Assembly (NCBI GenBank): GCA_963788975.1
Contig: CAWBIJ010000004.1
Span: forward strand, 868,001-932,000
DNA: 64,000 bases
From: VRUE01 sp963788975
GTDB taxonomy: Bacteria > Actinomycetota > Thermoleophilia > Solirubrobacterales > 70-9
Direction: 5' to 3'
Made by a program: the position numbers and the translations under genes. Positions within the stretch are counted from its first letter, which is position 1. The number at the start of each line of letters is the position of its first letter. The notes below the pieces were generated by a model that was not told the origin of the DNA, made no database searches, and saw only the letters and a program-made list of their open reading frames with translations. This document shows, piece by piece, positions 1-8,472 of the stretch.

Positions 1-1151
1 CGCAAGGCGCCGCCGGGGCCACCACCATGGCCCTGAACGGGCCGGCGGCCAAAGCGCTGCAGGAGAGCGGCGTCAGGATCGCTGCCAGCGGCGCGGCGAA
101 GAACGGACCGAACCGGATCGTGCTCCCGGTGCGCTCGGGCCTGGCGGGTGCCACGACGACACTGGTCCGGCACCGGGGCGGGATCCTGCTCGATGCCGAC
201 GGCGCGAAGCTGAGGCTGAGCTCGATCGGCATCTCCCTCGGGCGGCGCTCGCTGGTCACCGCGAGGGCGAGAGGAAAGGAGATCGACCTCTTCCGCATCC
301 TCGGCGGCAAACGTCGCGTCGACGCGGGCGCGGGCACAGTCAAGCTCGCCGCCCTGCGGCTGAAGCTGACCGGCGCGGCGGCAGCACTGATCGATCGCGA
401 CCTCGATCCCGACCTGCCCAGCGAGCAATTGCGCAAGCGCTTCGCGGGACTCTCGACGAGCGCCACCGGTCTTCTCGCCGGCGGTAGCGAGTCGCCGGAC
501 GCCGCGCCGGGAGGGCCCGCCGGCGCCAGCGGCTGCCCGCTGCCAAGCGGCGCCGGGCCTGCGCCCGAGAACCCGCCACCGGTAGCGACCCCGCCGTCGG
601 GCGCTCTCGGCGTCACCTCAGCGTCGATCGATTGGCACGTCCGCGAGTCCTTCATCCGCTACATCAACACCGGCGAGGGGACGAGCGTCTCCGGCGGCGC
701 CAGCGCGGATCCGCCGGTGCTGCTGGGCGGCGCCTCCACCCCGCTCACCTACGACTTCCACTTCCCCTTCGCCAAAGGCTGGCACCACGCCGGCGCCAAC
801 CCAGCCGACCCCGCCGACGACACGGCTGCGATCTACTTCGGCGGCGCCGTCCGCTTCCTCTACAGCGGCCACGGGATCGACCTGACGACGGCAGAGCCGG
901 AGATCGAGATCGCCGGCGGCGGCTCGCGCGCGATCTTCTCCATCAAGGAGGATGCCGACCCGGCCAAACGGCAGGTGCTAGTCAACCTCGACCTGAGCCG
1001 CGCGGCGACGATCTCAGCCAGCGGCAACGCCCACGTCTACGAACGGGTCCCAGGTGCGATCCCATCGGGGACCGCCTCCTCAGTCTTCGCCGGTTTCTAC
1101 TCGCCGGGAACGGACTTCGGATGCTTCACGGTCAGGTACACAACCTCCTGA
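1..1151 (+). CDS. HtaA-domain heme-binding surface protein (5' truncated)
   Basis: The reading frame is open from the first base, so the true start lies upstream; the ATG at 27 is internal. The C-terminal half is an HtaA-type domain (about residues 200-374, beginning SIDWHVRESFIRYINTGEG), the family that binds heme at the surface of Corynebacterium. The first 140 residues look like a second, more divergent HtaA-like domain, joined by a Pro/Gly/Ala-rich linker. The protein is probably exported, but the signal peptide is outside the window. It overlaps the next gene by 31 bases and heads a four-gene operon with an ExbB-like channel, which supports a role in heme capture or uptake. Ligand specificity is inferred from the family only. 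Confidence 0.8.
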   Translation, partial: QGAAGATTMALNGPAAKALQESGVRIAASGAAKNGPNRIVLPVRSGLAGATTTLVRHRGGILLDADGAKLRLSSIGISLGRRSLVTARARGKEIDLFRILGGKRRVDAGAGTVKLAALRLKLTGAAAALIDRDLDPDLPSEQLRKRFAGLSTSATGLLAGGSESPDAAPGGPAGASGCPLPSGAGPAPENPPPVATPPSGALGVTSASIDWHVRESFIRYINTGEGTSVSGGASADPPVLLGGASTPLTYDFHFPFAKGWHHAGANPADPADDTAAIYFGGAVRFLYSGHGIDLTTAEPEIEIAGGGSRAIFSIKEDADPAKRQVLVNLDLSRAATISASGNAHVYERVPGAIPSGTASSVFAGFYSPGTDFGCFTVRYTTS

Positions 1152-2308
1152 GGCAAACCCTGGTCGCGACGGCGATTGCCGTCTGCTGGCTGGCGGGACC
1201 CTGGCTCGGCGCGGCTCAGGCCGATGTCGCACAGGTCACCGTTGTTGCTCCCGGCGGTACGCAGCAGGCGCTCTCACTTGACGCCCTCGCCGGGCAGGAG
1301 GACGTAAGCGAGCGTCCCTACGTGCTGCGCTCTACCAGCGGGGAGAGCACCCAGGCGGTGACCGGGTTCTCGCTGGGAAGGGTGCTCGAAGCGGCCGGCG
1401 CCGACCCGTACGGCTTCTCCTATCTCGAAGTGCAGCGGCCGGCCGGCGGCACGGTCCTGCTCAGCCGTCACCAGGCGCTCGATCCCGGCGCCTTCCCCGA
1501 CGGCCCGCCGGTCGTCTACGCGACCGCCGCGGGGACCGGCTTCCTTCGCCCCAGCAGCAGTGCCGAGGACGTCAACGCCCCCGACTCCTTCGAAGCGCCC
1601 CAGGGCATCACGCTCGTCCTCCATAAGGGGTCGCCGCTGCAGGTCAAAGCAGAGGCCTCGCCCGTGCAGGCAAAACCAGGGCAGCCGGTCTCCTTTGAGG
1701 CGATCGTCGAGCGTGCCGGCGCCGGCGAGCAACTGACCTACTCCTGGTACTTCGACGACGGCCACTCCGCCTCGGGAGTCACCACCCGGCACAGCTTCGC
1801 CCAGCGTGGCAGCTACGACGTGGTCGTCGGCGTGACAACCCCCGGTGACAGCGCAGGTGCCTCGGCCGTAGTGACCGTCCAGATCGGGGCACCGCTATCG
1901 GGACCGGGCCGTAAGGGGGGCGGGCACAACCGTGATGCGGACGCTCCCGACCACGGTGCCGCAACTGGCACGCGCGGTGCTATGGCTCTTGGTCCGGCTG
2001 CTGCGTCGCCTGGGAGCGGTGCCGGTGTTGCTCCGACGGACGCTCAACGCGGCCGCAGGCCGCGTGTCCGGCGGAGTAATACCGGCACCGCTCTGCGCAA
2101 TGCCGCGGCCGGCGAGCCGGTCGGCGGCGAACTCGTCAGCGCTACTACCACTCCGATCGATGCAGCGAAACCGATCGCGGCGCGGACTGGTCAGCTCAAG
2201 GATGAGGGCGACAGTCCGGGGCGTTCCGGCGCCGCCCTCGGGGTCCTGATCACAGGCGCCCTGCTGGGCGCCGGCGCTCTGATCGAGACCAGAAGCTTGC
2301 TGCGATGA
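1121..2308 (+). CDS. Secreted PKD-domain protein with C-terminal membrane anchor
   Basis: The start is the ATG at 1121, which gives an N-terminal signal peptide (hydrophobic TLVATAIAVCWLAGPWLG, then AQA). Residues about 30-180 form an extracellular domain of unknown type, followed by a PKD/Ig-like domain (SWYFDDGHSASG, then a GSYDVVVGV strand), a long low-complexity Gly/Ala/Arg segment, and a hydrophobic anchor near the end (SGAALGVLITGALLGAGAL). Its stop codon overlaps the start of the ExbB-like gene as ATGA, so the two are translationally coupled. It may be a periplasm-facing or wall-spanning adaptor between the HtaA protein and the channel, but the exact function is unknown. Confidence 0.75.
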   Translation: MLHGQVHNLLRQTLVATAIAVCWLAGPWLGAAQADVAQVTVVAPGGTQQALSLDALAGQEDVSERPYVLRSTSGESTQAVTGFSLGRVLEAAGADPYGFSYLEVQRPAGGTVLLSRHQALDPGAFPDGPPVVYATAAGTGFLRPSSSAEDVNAPDSFEAPQGITLVLHKGSPLQVKAEASPVQAKPGQPVSFEAIVERAGAGEQLTYSWYFDDGHSASGVTTRHSFAQRGSYDVVVGVTTPGDSAGASAVVTVQIGAPLSGPGRKGGGHNRDADAPDHGAATGTRGAMALGPAAASPGSGAGVAPTDAQRGRRPRVRRSNTGTALRNAAAGEPVGGELVSATTTPIDAAKPIAARTGQLKDEGDSPGRSGAALGVLITGALLGAGALIETRSLLR

Positions 2309-2970
2309 CGGTCGAGCAGATCCTCTTCGACGTCTCCGAAGCGCTGCGGGTCCCGGTCCTAGTTCTCGCCCTGCTCGCCCTGGTGGTCGTCGTGGTCGAG
2401 CTGGGGGCACTCCTGGCCGAGCTGAGGCGCCGCCGCGGCCGCAGCGTCTGGCAGCTGGAGAACGCGGTGGCGGAGTGCCAGGGTCGCCTCGCCGCCGGCC
2501 AGCAGGCCGAGGCGCTGGTGGCCCTAATGCCGCTGGCCCGCAACCGCACGATGGAGGAGGCGCTCGCTGGCGTGCTCGAACAGGTCGGCAGGCCCGACGC
2601 CGAAGCCCGGATCGCCAAGCGCCTCGCCGAGTACGACTACCTCTCCCTGCGCCGCCTCGAGCGCACCCGCATCCTCGTCCGCATGGGCCCCGCCCTGGGC
2701 CTGATGGGGACGCTGATCCCGCTCTCCCCCGCCCTCGCTGGTCTCGCCGACGGCGACGTCGCGACCCTGACCGAGAACCTCCGCGTCGCCTTCGGCGTCA
2801 CCGTCGCCGGCCTCCTGGTCGGCGCGATCGCCTTCTCAATCTCCCTGATCCGCGACCGCCTCTACGCCCAGGACTACTCCGACGTCGAGTACGTAGCCGC
2901 CTGCCTCACCGCCGGCAGCGGCAACGGCCTCCCGGTCGGCCATCACTCCCACTGGGCGGTAGCCCCATGA
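2305..2970 (+). CDS. MotA/TolQ/ExbB-family proton channel protein
   Basis: A 221-residue protein with an N-terminal membrane helix (VPVLVLALLALVVVVVELGALL), a cytoplasmic helical stretch, and the two C-terminal helices typical of ExbB/TolQ (MGPALGLMGTLIPLSPALAGL and FGVTVAGLLVGAIAFSISLI). The family forms ion channels that convert proton motive force into movement of a partner anchored by one helix. Here the partner is probably the DUF2149 protein that follows, coupled through an ATGA overlap at 2967-2970. The operon with an HtaA heme protein suggests energised heme uptake, which is inference. Confidence 0.8.
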   Translation: MTVEQILFDVSEALRVPVLVLALLALVVVVVELGALLAELRRRRGRSVWQLENAVAECQGRLAAGQQAEALVALMPLARNRTMEEALAGVLEQVGRPDAEARIAKRLAEYDYLSLRRLERTRILVRMGPALGLMGTLIPLSPALAGLADGDVATLTENLRVAFGVTVAGLLVGAIAFSISLIRDRLYAQDYSDVEYVAACLTAGSGNGLPVGHHSHWAVAP

Positions 2971-3293
2971 AAGTCACCGCAAGAGCCCGCAGCCGCGACG
3001 ACCGCGCCGGCGACCCCCTGGACGGCCTAGTCAACCTCTTCGACCTGGGCATAGTCCTATCGGTCGCCTTCCTACTAGCAGCCCTCTCCTCCCTGAACCT
3101 AACCGAGGAGCTGACCGCCAAGTCGAAAGCCGACCAAGTGACCCGCCCAGCCGACGCCGTGGTCGCGAACAAAGACCAAAGCGTCGAGGAAATCCAGCTA
3201 AAACCGGGCCAGCGAGTCGTGGGCCGTGGCGAGCCAGTCGGAACGCTTTATCGCCTCGCGGACGGCCGCACGGTCATCGTCAGAGAGAAATAG
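2967..3293 (+). CDS. DUF2149 single-pass membrane protein (ExbD-like partner)
   Basis: A 108-residue protein with a short cytoplasmic N-terminus, one membrane helix (FDLGIVLSVAFLLAALSSL) and a small extracytoplasmic domain ending in RLADGRTVIVREK. The topology is that of ExbD/TolR. DUF2149 proteins are known to sit next to MotA/TolQ/ExbB genes, which fits this operon. The start is the ATG at 2967, overlapping the stop of the channel gene. It is the last gene of the operon; repeat copy A begins 50 bases downstream. Confidence 0.72.
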   Translation: MKVTARARSRDDRAGDPLDGLVNLFDLGIVLSVAFLLAALSSLNLTEELTAKSKADQVTRPADAVVANKDQSVEEIQLKPGQRVVGRGEPVGTLYRLADGRTVIVREK

Positions 3294-3306
3294 AAGCTAC
3301 GCGGAG

Positions 3307-3325
3307 GGACCGGCGGCTGCGGTCC
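3307..3325 (+). terminator. Short GC hairpin after the DUF2149 gene
   Basis: GGACCG at 3307-3312 pairs with CGGTCC at 3320-3325 around a 7-base loop, 14 bases past the stop codon. No T-tract follows. It may act in termination together with repeat copy A. Confidence 0.3.
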
Positions 3326-3343
3326 TGCCGAGACGGCCTGGAA

Positions 3344-3434
3344 GGAGGGGCGGCAGTCCCCTCAACTGGCGGATACTCAAATCGCCGGGCTAATTAGCCC
3401 GGCGATTGTCAGGTGAGGGGACTGCCGCCCCTCC
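3344..3434 (+). repeat. Dispersed nested-hairpin element, copy A
   Basis: The outer arms 3344-3364 and 3414-3434 are perfect 21-bp inverted repeats. Inside them a perfect 28-base palindrome (3380-3407) centred on TAATTA forms the inner stem. The 5' shoulder is ACTGGCGGATACTCA (3365-3379) and the 3' shoulder is GTCAGG (3408-3413). The element lies between the convergent ends of the DUF2149 gene and cysC. It shares the shoulder motif GGCGGATACTCA with five other copies, but its stem sequences are its own. Confidence 0.9.
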
Positions 3435-3447
3435 ACCCCGCTACGTC

Positions 3448-4002
3448 CTAGGCAGTAACAGCAGCCGCCGGGATCAGCTCCCGCGACTCGAGGTACTCGA
3501 GCAGCTTCTGCGCCGACTCCTCCGGCGACTCGTTTTCGGTGTCGCAGACCCAGGCCGGGTTCTCGGGAATCTCGTACGGGTCAGACACACCGGTGAATTC
3601 CTTGATCTCGCCGGCGAAGGCCTTCGCGTAGAGGCCCTTAACGTCGCGCTCGGCGCAGGTGTCGACCGAGGCCTTGACGTAGACCTCGATGAAGCGGTCG
3701 CCCATCAGCTCGTGCGCCTCATCGCGGATCTCGGCGTAGGGGGAAATCGCCGCGGTGATCACTGGCACGCCGTTGCGGCTGAGCAGGTCGGCGACGAAAG
3801 CGATCCGGCGGATGTTCGTGTCGCGGTCCTCCTTCGAGAAGCCAAGCCCCTTGGAGAGGTTTTCGCGCACGATGTCGCCATCGAGGATCTCTAGCTTCGA
3901 GCCACGCTCGCGCAGTTGAGTCTCCAGCAGTCCGGAGATGGTCGTCTTGCCGGCACCGGAAAGCCCGGTGAACCAGAGGGTGAAGCCCTTCTCGCCAGCC
4001 AT
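3448..4002 (-). CDS. cysC: Adenylylsulfate (APS) kinase
   Basis: CysC phosphorylates adenylylsulfate to PAPS with ATP in the cytoplasm. The Walker A loop GLSGAGKTT is at residues 14-22, followed by LDGDIVRENL and a conserved core containing FVADLLSRNGVPVITAAISPY. The length of 184 residues is normal for a stand-alone APS kinase. The gene follows sat after 6 bases and its AAGGAGG ribosome-binding site (4014-4020) lies inside the end of sat, so the two are coupled. The reductase encoded upstream carries iron-sulfur cysteine pairs typical of APS reductases, so the PAPS may serve sulfation as well as reduction. Confidence 0.93.
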   Translation of the reverse strand: MAGEKGFTLWFTGLSGAGKTTISGLLETQLRERGSKLEILDGDIVRENLSKGLGFSKEDRDTNIRRIAFVADLLSRNGVPVITAAISPYAEIRDEAHELMGDRFIEVYVKASVDTCAERDVKGLYAKAFAGEIKEFTGVSDPYEIPENPAWVCDTENESPEESAQKLLEYLESRELIPAAAVTA

Positions 4003-4008
4003 GCTCGT

Positions 4009-5085
4009 TCAGTCCTCCTTGTAAGCGTCGATCAGGATGTCGGCGACCTCGTCGCGTGAGAACTCGTGCGGCGGCCTTTCGCCGTTGCCGAGCATCTCGC
4101 GGACCTTGGTCCCGGAGAGAAACAGGTGCGACTCCTGGTCGTGCGGGCAGGTCTTGCCCGAGGCAAGCCCCTCACACTCGTTGCACCAGAAGGTGTGCTC
4201 GAACATCAGCGGCTCGATCCCGAGCTCGTCGATGTCGATCTCGTCGAAGATCTTCTGCGCGTCGTAGGTGCCGTAGTAGTCGCCGGCGCCGGCGTGGTCA
4301 CGGCCGACGATGAAGTGGGTGGCGCCGTAGTTGCGGCGGACGATCGCGTGCAGGACGGCCTCGCGCGGGCCGGCGTAGTGCATCTTCGCCGGCTTCACCC
4401 CGAGCACGACTCGGTCGTTCGGGTAGTACTTCTCCATCAGCACCTCGTAGCAGCGCATCCGCACATCGGCGGGAATGTCGCCGGCCTTGGTCTTGCCGAT
4501 CAGCGGGTGGATGAAGAGGCCGTCGCAGGTCTCCAGCGCCGCCTTGGTCAGGTACTCGTGGGCGCGGTGAATCGGGTTGCGGGTCTGGAAGGCGACGATC
4601 TTCTTCCAGCCGCGCGCCTCGAAGTCGGCCTTGTGCTCGGCGGGCGTCTTGTAGCGCCGCATGAAGGCCTCGTCGTGGTCGGGCAGGGCGTCGACCTCGA
4701 TCGGGCCGGCGATCATCCGGTTGCCCTCCTCGTAGATCGCGGCGACGCCGGGATGGGCCTCGTCGGTGGTGCCGTAGACCTGCTCGGCCTCGCGCTTGGC
4801 ATCGCGCTCCCAGATCTCCTCGACGGTGATCCGCCCCAGCGGCTTGCCTTCGTCGCTCGACAGCGCGACGACGTCGCCGACCTCGCACTCGAGGTCGGTC
4901 GCCAGGGTGATCGGGATCGGCCAGTACTCGCCGGCGGCGGTGCGCATCTCGGCGCAGACGCGCTCCCAGTCGGCCGAGCCCTGGAAGCCGGTAAGCGGCG
5001 CGAAGCCGCCGTTGCCGATCATCTCGAAGTCGGCCGTGTGGCGCTCGGAAAGGGTCAGGGAAAGCTCAGTCATCGTCTCGCTCAT
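4009..5085 (-). CDS. sat: Sulfate adenylyltransferase (ATP sulfurylase)
   Basis: This enzyme joins sulfate and ATP to form APS, the first step of sulfate assimilation. The protein has 358 residues and carries the catalytic signature QTRNPIHRAHE (HxxH motif), then GRDHAGAGDYYG and a C-terminal zinc-ligand-like FWCNECEGLASGKTCPHD stretch seen in the single-subunit Sat family. The start is the ATG at 5085; a second ATG at 5073 is possible. It is transcribed with cysH upstream (58-base gap) and cysC downstream. Confidence 0.93.
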   Translation of the reverse strand: MSETMTELSLTLSERHTADFEMIGNGGFAPLTGFQGSADWERVCAEMRTAAGEYWPIPITLATDLECEVGDVVALSSDEGKPLGRITVEEIWERDAKREAEQVYGTTDEAHPGVAAIYEEGNRMIAGPIEVDALPDHDEAFMRRYKTPAEHKADFEARGWKKIVAFQTRNPIHRAHEYLTKAALETCDGLFIHPLIGKTKAGDIPADVRMRCYEVLMEKYYPNDRVVLGVKPAKMHYAGPREAVLHAIVRRNYGATHFIVGRDHAGAGDYYGTYDAQKIFDEIDIDELGIEPLMFEHTFWCNECEGLASGKTCPHDQESHLFLSGTKVREMLGNGERPPHEFSRDEVADILIDAYKED

Positions 5086-5143
5086 CAGGCAGTTCTCTCA
5101 CCAATCGGTCGGAGGGAAGGGTCAGGAGTTCGTGCAGGCGCCG

Positions 5144-5842
5144 CTAGTTGATCCCGCACTCGGTCTTTTGCAGGCCCACCCAACGGCCGTCGCGCGGCGA
5201 AGCGCCCGCGGCGACCGGCTTGGTGCAATGGGTGCAGCCGATCGAGGGGTAGCCCTGATCGTGAAGCGGGTTGTACGGGAGGCGGTGCTCACGGATGTAG
5301 TTCCAGACGTCGCGCTCGGTCCAGTCCGCGAGGGGGTTCAGCTTCCACAGCTCGAAGCGCTTGTCCCGGGCGAACTTGGGGGTTTTGGCGCGACTGGCTG
5401 AGTCTTCGCGGCGGACGCCGGCGAGCCAGCAGTCTACGGAAGAAAGCGCCCGACCCATCGGCTCGACCTTGCGCAAGCCGCAGCAGGCGTCGGGATTGCT
5501 CTTCCAGAGCTCGTCGCCGTGCTCGGCGGCCTGCTCTTCGAGAGTCAGGTTGTGGAAGCGGTCGAACTCGATGCCGAGATGCTCCGCGAGGCGGTCGCGC
5601 GTCTCGTAGGTCTCGGGGAAGAGCACGTCCGTGTCGAGATAGAAGAAGCGCGCCTCGGAGTTGATCTGGGTCGCCATGTGCGCCGTGACCGAGCTCGTTT
5701 TCTGGAACGAGCAGGCGATGTAGTGGCGCTCGCCGAAGGTCTCGAACATCCACTCGATCGCCTCCTGGGCGGAGCGGCCCTCGAGCTCGGCGGCGATCGC
5801 CTCGGGGTCCTCGATCAGCGGCGAGACGGCTACGGGGGTCAT
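5144..5842 (-). CDS. cysH: Adenylylsulfate (APS) reductase, CysH family
   Basis: CysH reduces activated sulfate to sulfite. The PAPS-reductase fold is recognisable (SFQKTSSV, then FYLDTDVLFPETYETRD). The cysteine pairs CCGLRK and GCTHCT are the four ligands of the [4Fe-4S] cluster found in APS-type reductases. The C-terminal ECGIN matches the catalytic cysteine tail (usually ECGIH or ECGLH). I chose the ATG at 5842 because it overlaps the preceding stop as ATGA; a GTG at 5851 would add three residues and has a purine-rich stretch upstream. Confidence 0.92.
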   Translation of the reverse strand: MTPVAVSPLIEDPEAIAAELEGRSAQEAIEWMFETFGERHYIACSFQKTSSVTAHMATQINSEARFFYLDTDVLFPETYETRDRLAEHLGIEFDRFHNLTLEEQAAEHGDELWKSNPDACCGLRKVEPMGRALSSVDCWLAGVRREDSASRAKTPKFARDKRFELWKLNPLADWTERDVWNYIREHRLPYNPLHDQGYPSIGCTHCTKPVAAGASPRDGRWVGLQKTECGIN

Positions 5843-7683
5843 ATCGCGCACTCGCCCTCGCCCCTCTCCACTTTGTAAGGGCTGGAGCGCTGCCAGTCGA
5901 TGAACTGCTGCATCGTCTCCAGACTGAACTCCGCGGGGAGGGTTAGATCCTTGACCTCTTCTTCGAAACGGGGGGCGCCGGCACGCTCGGCGAAGGCATT
6001 GAACTCCTCGGCCTCGTCGGAGCGCTCGGCCTCGTAGAGGCGCACCCAGCGCTCGACAGCTTCGGGGACACGCTTGGCGGGCAGGCGTGACTTCAGCCGC
6101 GTGCCGAAGATCACCTCACCGCCCTCGTATTTGCCGCCGATGTGCGGGATGTAGGCGGGCATCTGGCGGTCGCCGATTTTCAGCGAGGCGCCGTAGAAAC
6201 CGATGTTGGCGATGTGGTGCTGGCTGCATCCGTTGGGGCAACCGCTCATCTTCACGTGGATCTGACGGGTCAGCCCGTCCTTGACGTCCATCGCCTCGAG
6301 CCGCTCCTTGACGGCGCGGTTGAGACCCATCGAGCTGGTGATCCCGAGCTTGCAGCTGTCGGTGCCGGGGCAGCTGACCACGTCGGTGATCTCGCGGGCG
6401 CCGGCCTCGCTGAGGCCGAGCGCGTCGAGCCGCTGCCAGACCTCGAACAGGGCCTCGTCGCGGACCCAGCGCAGGACCAGGTTCTGCTGCACGGTGCTGC
6501 GCGCGTAGCCGCCGGTGAACTCGCGCATGATCGCGGCCAGGCCGCGGAACTGCTCCGGGGTCAGGTCGCCGCGGTCGATCTTCACCTCGACCGCCGAGAA
6601 GCCCTCCTGGCGCTGCGCCTGCACGTTGGCCTCGCAGAAGCGCTCGAACTCGGAGCGCTCGCCGTTCGGCGACGCGGGCGCGGCGGGCGCATCCGGGGCG
6701 TTCGCCTCCTCGTCGTCGTCGAAGCGCAACCGCTCGACCAGCCCCGCGTCGAATTCGCGCTCCTCGACCCAGTCGCCTTCGAGCTCCTCGTCGACCAGCT
6801 CACGGAAGGCGTCGATGCCGATCTTGTCGATCAGGACCTTGATCCGGGCGCGGGCGCGGTTGACGCGCAGCCACTCCTGGCGGTCGAAGATCCGCAGCGC
6901 TGCCTCCGCCACCTTGAGGTAGTCGCCATTGTCGGCCTCGACGAACTCGTAGAGAGTCGGCGCGACGCGGGCCATGATCGAGGTGCCGCCGCCGACCCGG
7001 ACCTCGAAGCCCTTGACCCCGTCCTTTTCGCGGGAGAGGAAGGCAATGTCATGGATGCCGGTGATCGCCCGGTCCTCGTCGGAGCCGGTGAAGGCAGTCT
7101 TGATCTTGCGCGGCATCAGCTGCGTCGTCGGGTGGCGGACGAAGTAGCGGACGTAGGCGCCGGCGTAGGGCGTCGGGTCGAAGACCTCGTCAGGCGCGAC
7201 GCCGGCCCAGGGATCGCCGGTCACGTTGCGGACCGTGTTGCCGCAGCCCTCGCGGGAGGAGAGGTCGACCTCGGCGATCTCGCGCAGCAGCAGCTCCATG
7301 TCGCGCAGTGGCACGTGGTGGATCTGGATGTTCTGCCGCGTCGTGATGTGGCCCTTGTCGAGCGGAGCGTATTTCTCGACGACGTTGGCGAAGACCTCCA
7401 TCTGCTCTGGCGTGACGCCGCCAAAGGGGAGCTTCACCCGCACCATCTGGACGTCGGCCTGGCGCTGGCCGTAGACGCCCTGCTTGAGGCGGAAGCCGAT
7501 GAACTCGTCTTCCGGCATCTTGCCCGCGAGGAACTCCTCCGCTTCGTTGTCGAAGTCGTCAAACTCGCGCTCGAGGATCGGGATGATGCTGCCGGGGACG
7601 TTCTCGTAGGTCTCCGGGTTCTCCAGAGAACCGGTGCGGCCCTTGCCGCGCTGCTCCTTGCCTTGATCTACGACGACCTCCAC
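5839..7683 (-). CDS. Ferredoxin-dependent nitrite/sulfite reductase (siroheme, [4Fe-4S])
   Basis: A 614-residue NirA/Sir-family reductase that carries out a six-electron reduction. The siroheme/iron-sulfur ligands are visible as CPGTDSCKLG and, 39 residues further on, SGCPNGCSQHH. The two ferredoxin-like half-domains are present (RQNIQIHHVPL; TVQQNLVLRW). Neighbours cysH, sat and cysC favour sulfite as the substrate, but the family does not separate sulfite from nitrite by sequence motif alone. An acidic, Ala/Pro-rich linker (about residues 325-345, DDDEEANAPDAPAAPASP) is an insertion between the halves. The first usable start is the GTG at 7683, and the gene leads the sulfur operon. Confidence 0.9.
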   Translation of the reverse strand: MEVVVDQGKEQRGKGRTGSLENPETYENVPGSIIPILEREFDDFDNEAEEFLAGKMPEDEFIGFRLKQGVYGQRQADVQMVRVKLPFGGVTPEQMEVFANVVEKYAPLDKGHITTRQNIQIHHVPLRDMELLLREIAEVDLSSREGCGNTVRNVTGDPWAGVAPDEVFDPTPYAGAYVRYFVRHPTTQLMPRKIKTAFTGSDEDRAITGIHDIAFLSREKDGVKGFEVRVGGGTSIMARVAPTLYEFVEADNGDYLKVAEAALRIFDRQEWLRVNRARARIKVLIDKIGIDAFRELVDEELEGDWVEEREFDAGLVERLRFDDDEEANAPDAPAAPASPNGERSEFERFCEANVQAQRQEGFSAVEVKIDRGDLTPEQFRGLAAIMREFTGGYARSTVQQNLVLRWVRDEALFEVWQRLDALGLSEAGAREITDVVSCPGTDSCKLGITSSMGLNRAVKERLEAMDVKDGLTRQIHVKMSGCPNGCSQHHIANIGFYGASLKIGDRQMPAYIPHIGGKYEGGEVIFGTRLKSRLPAKRVPEAVERWVRLYEAERSDEAEEFNAFAERAGAPRFEEEVKDLTLPAEFSLETMQQFIDWQRSSPYKVERGEGECAI

Positions 7684-7739
7684 CCCAAGGAAAATAGCAA
7701 AACCTGACAGGGATTCGGGTATTTAATCCAGAAGGCGCT

Positions 7740-8132
7740 TCAGGACTTGCTCGGAGGCAGTTTCCCTCCAGCGTGGAGAATCGCTGCGGCCTCGCCCGAC
7801 TCGGCCACTTGACCGCCCTCTGGCTCGAGCGCCAACCCAGCCTCAGACCAGCCGACGATCCCCTCGCTCAGCTTCGCCGCGTCGTAGCCCTCGGCCGCCA
7901 GGGCCGCGGTCGCCATGCTCGAGCGATTGCCGCCGCGGCAGTAGAGGACGACCGAACGATCCTTGTCGATCTCCCCGGCCCGCTCGGCGAGCTCAGCCAG
8001 TGGCAGGTGGGTCGCGCCCTCGATCCGCCCCATCTCCCACTCGTGGTCGGCGCGCACATCGACCAGCTGCGCGCCTTCGTCGATCAGCTTTTGCGCTTGC
8101 TCGCGAGAAACCTCGGGTGGCTCAGAACTCAT
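7740..8132 (-). CDS. Rhodanese-domain sulfurtransferase
   Basis: A single rhodanese domain with the active-site loop CRGGNRS; the cysteine carries the persulfide during sulfur transfer. LVDVRADHEWEMGRIEGATHLP is the usual N-terminal strand-loop. The chosen start is the ATG at 8132 (MSSEPPEV); the frame also offers a TTG at 8150. It ends 57 bases before the start of the siroheme reductase and points the same way, so it is probably the first gene of the sulfur assimilation operon. Its sulfur donor and acceptor are unknown. Confidence 0.85.
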   Translation of the reverse strand: MSSEPPEVSREQAQKLIDEGAQLVDVRADHEWEMGRIEGATHLPLAELAERAGEIDKDRSVVLYCRGGNRSSMATAALAAEGYDAAKLSEGIVGWSEAGLALEPEGGQVAESGEAAAILHAGGKLPPSKS

Positions 8133-8158
8133 CAACGGAAATCTAGCCAACGCCCGCG

Positions 8159-8253
8159 GGGAGGGATGGGCAGGGCTCTCAACGGGCGGATACTCAAAGT
8201 GCCGGTCTCATTAGACCGGCACTTGTCCGGGGAGGGTCCTGCCCATCCCTCCC
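8159..8253 (+). repeat. Dispersed nested-hairpin element, copy B
   Basis: Outer arms 8159-8180 and 8232-8253 are complementary over 22 bp except for two positions, both G-T (left G8175 and T8177). The inner stem is a perfect 12-bp hairpin (8197-8208 with 8213-8224) around CATT. The shoulders are AACGGGCGGATACTCA (8181-8196) and GTCCGGG (8225-8231). The element lies 9 bases past the stop of the dodecin gene, upstream of the rhodanese gene. Confidence 0.9.
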
Positions 8254-8262
8254 ACTCGGCTG

Positions 8263-8472
8263 TTAGTCGATGTCCGTTCCCTCGATCAGGAAGGCGACCC
8301 GCACGTGAGCGCGGTACTCGTCGAGGTTCTCGCCCCGAATCCCGGTCGAGACGATGTCGACGGCGCGGATGTTGCGCAGGGTGCCTTGCGCCTGGCTCAG
8401 CGCCTGCCTCGCCGCATCGTCGGTCGACGTCTTCGAACTGCCGACCAACTCGATGATCTTCACGACAGCCAT
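8263..8472 (-). CDS. Dodecin, flavin-binding dodecamer
   Basis: This 69-residue protein has the dodecin layout: an N-terminal strand VVKIIELVGSS, a helix with DDAARQALSQAQ, and strands ending in YRAHVRVAFLIEGTD. Dodecins form 12-subunit shells that store and protect riboflavin or FMN. A good AAGGAGG site lies 6 bases before the ATG. The start overlaps the end of the upstream small gene by 13 bases, so the two are probably coupled. Confidence 0.9.
   Translation of the reverse strand: MAVVKIIELVGSSKTSTDDAARQALSQAQGTLRNIRAVDIVSTGIRGENLDEYRAHVRVAFLIEGTDID

Noticed and set aside
6142..7707. Very long antisense ORFs over the siroheme reductase, and similar ones over other genes.
   Set aside because: High GC leaves antisense frames open; their composition is repetitive Val/Asp/Leu/Arg and they have no domains.
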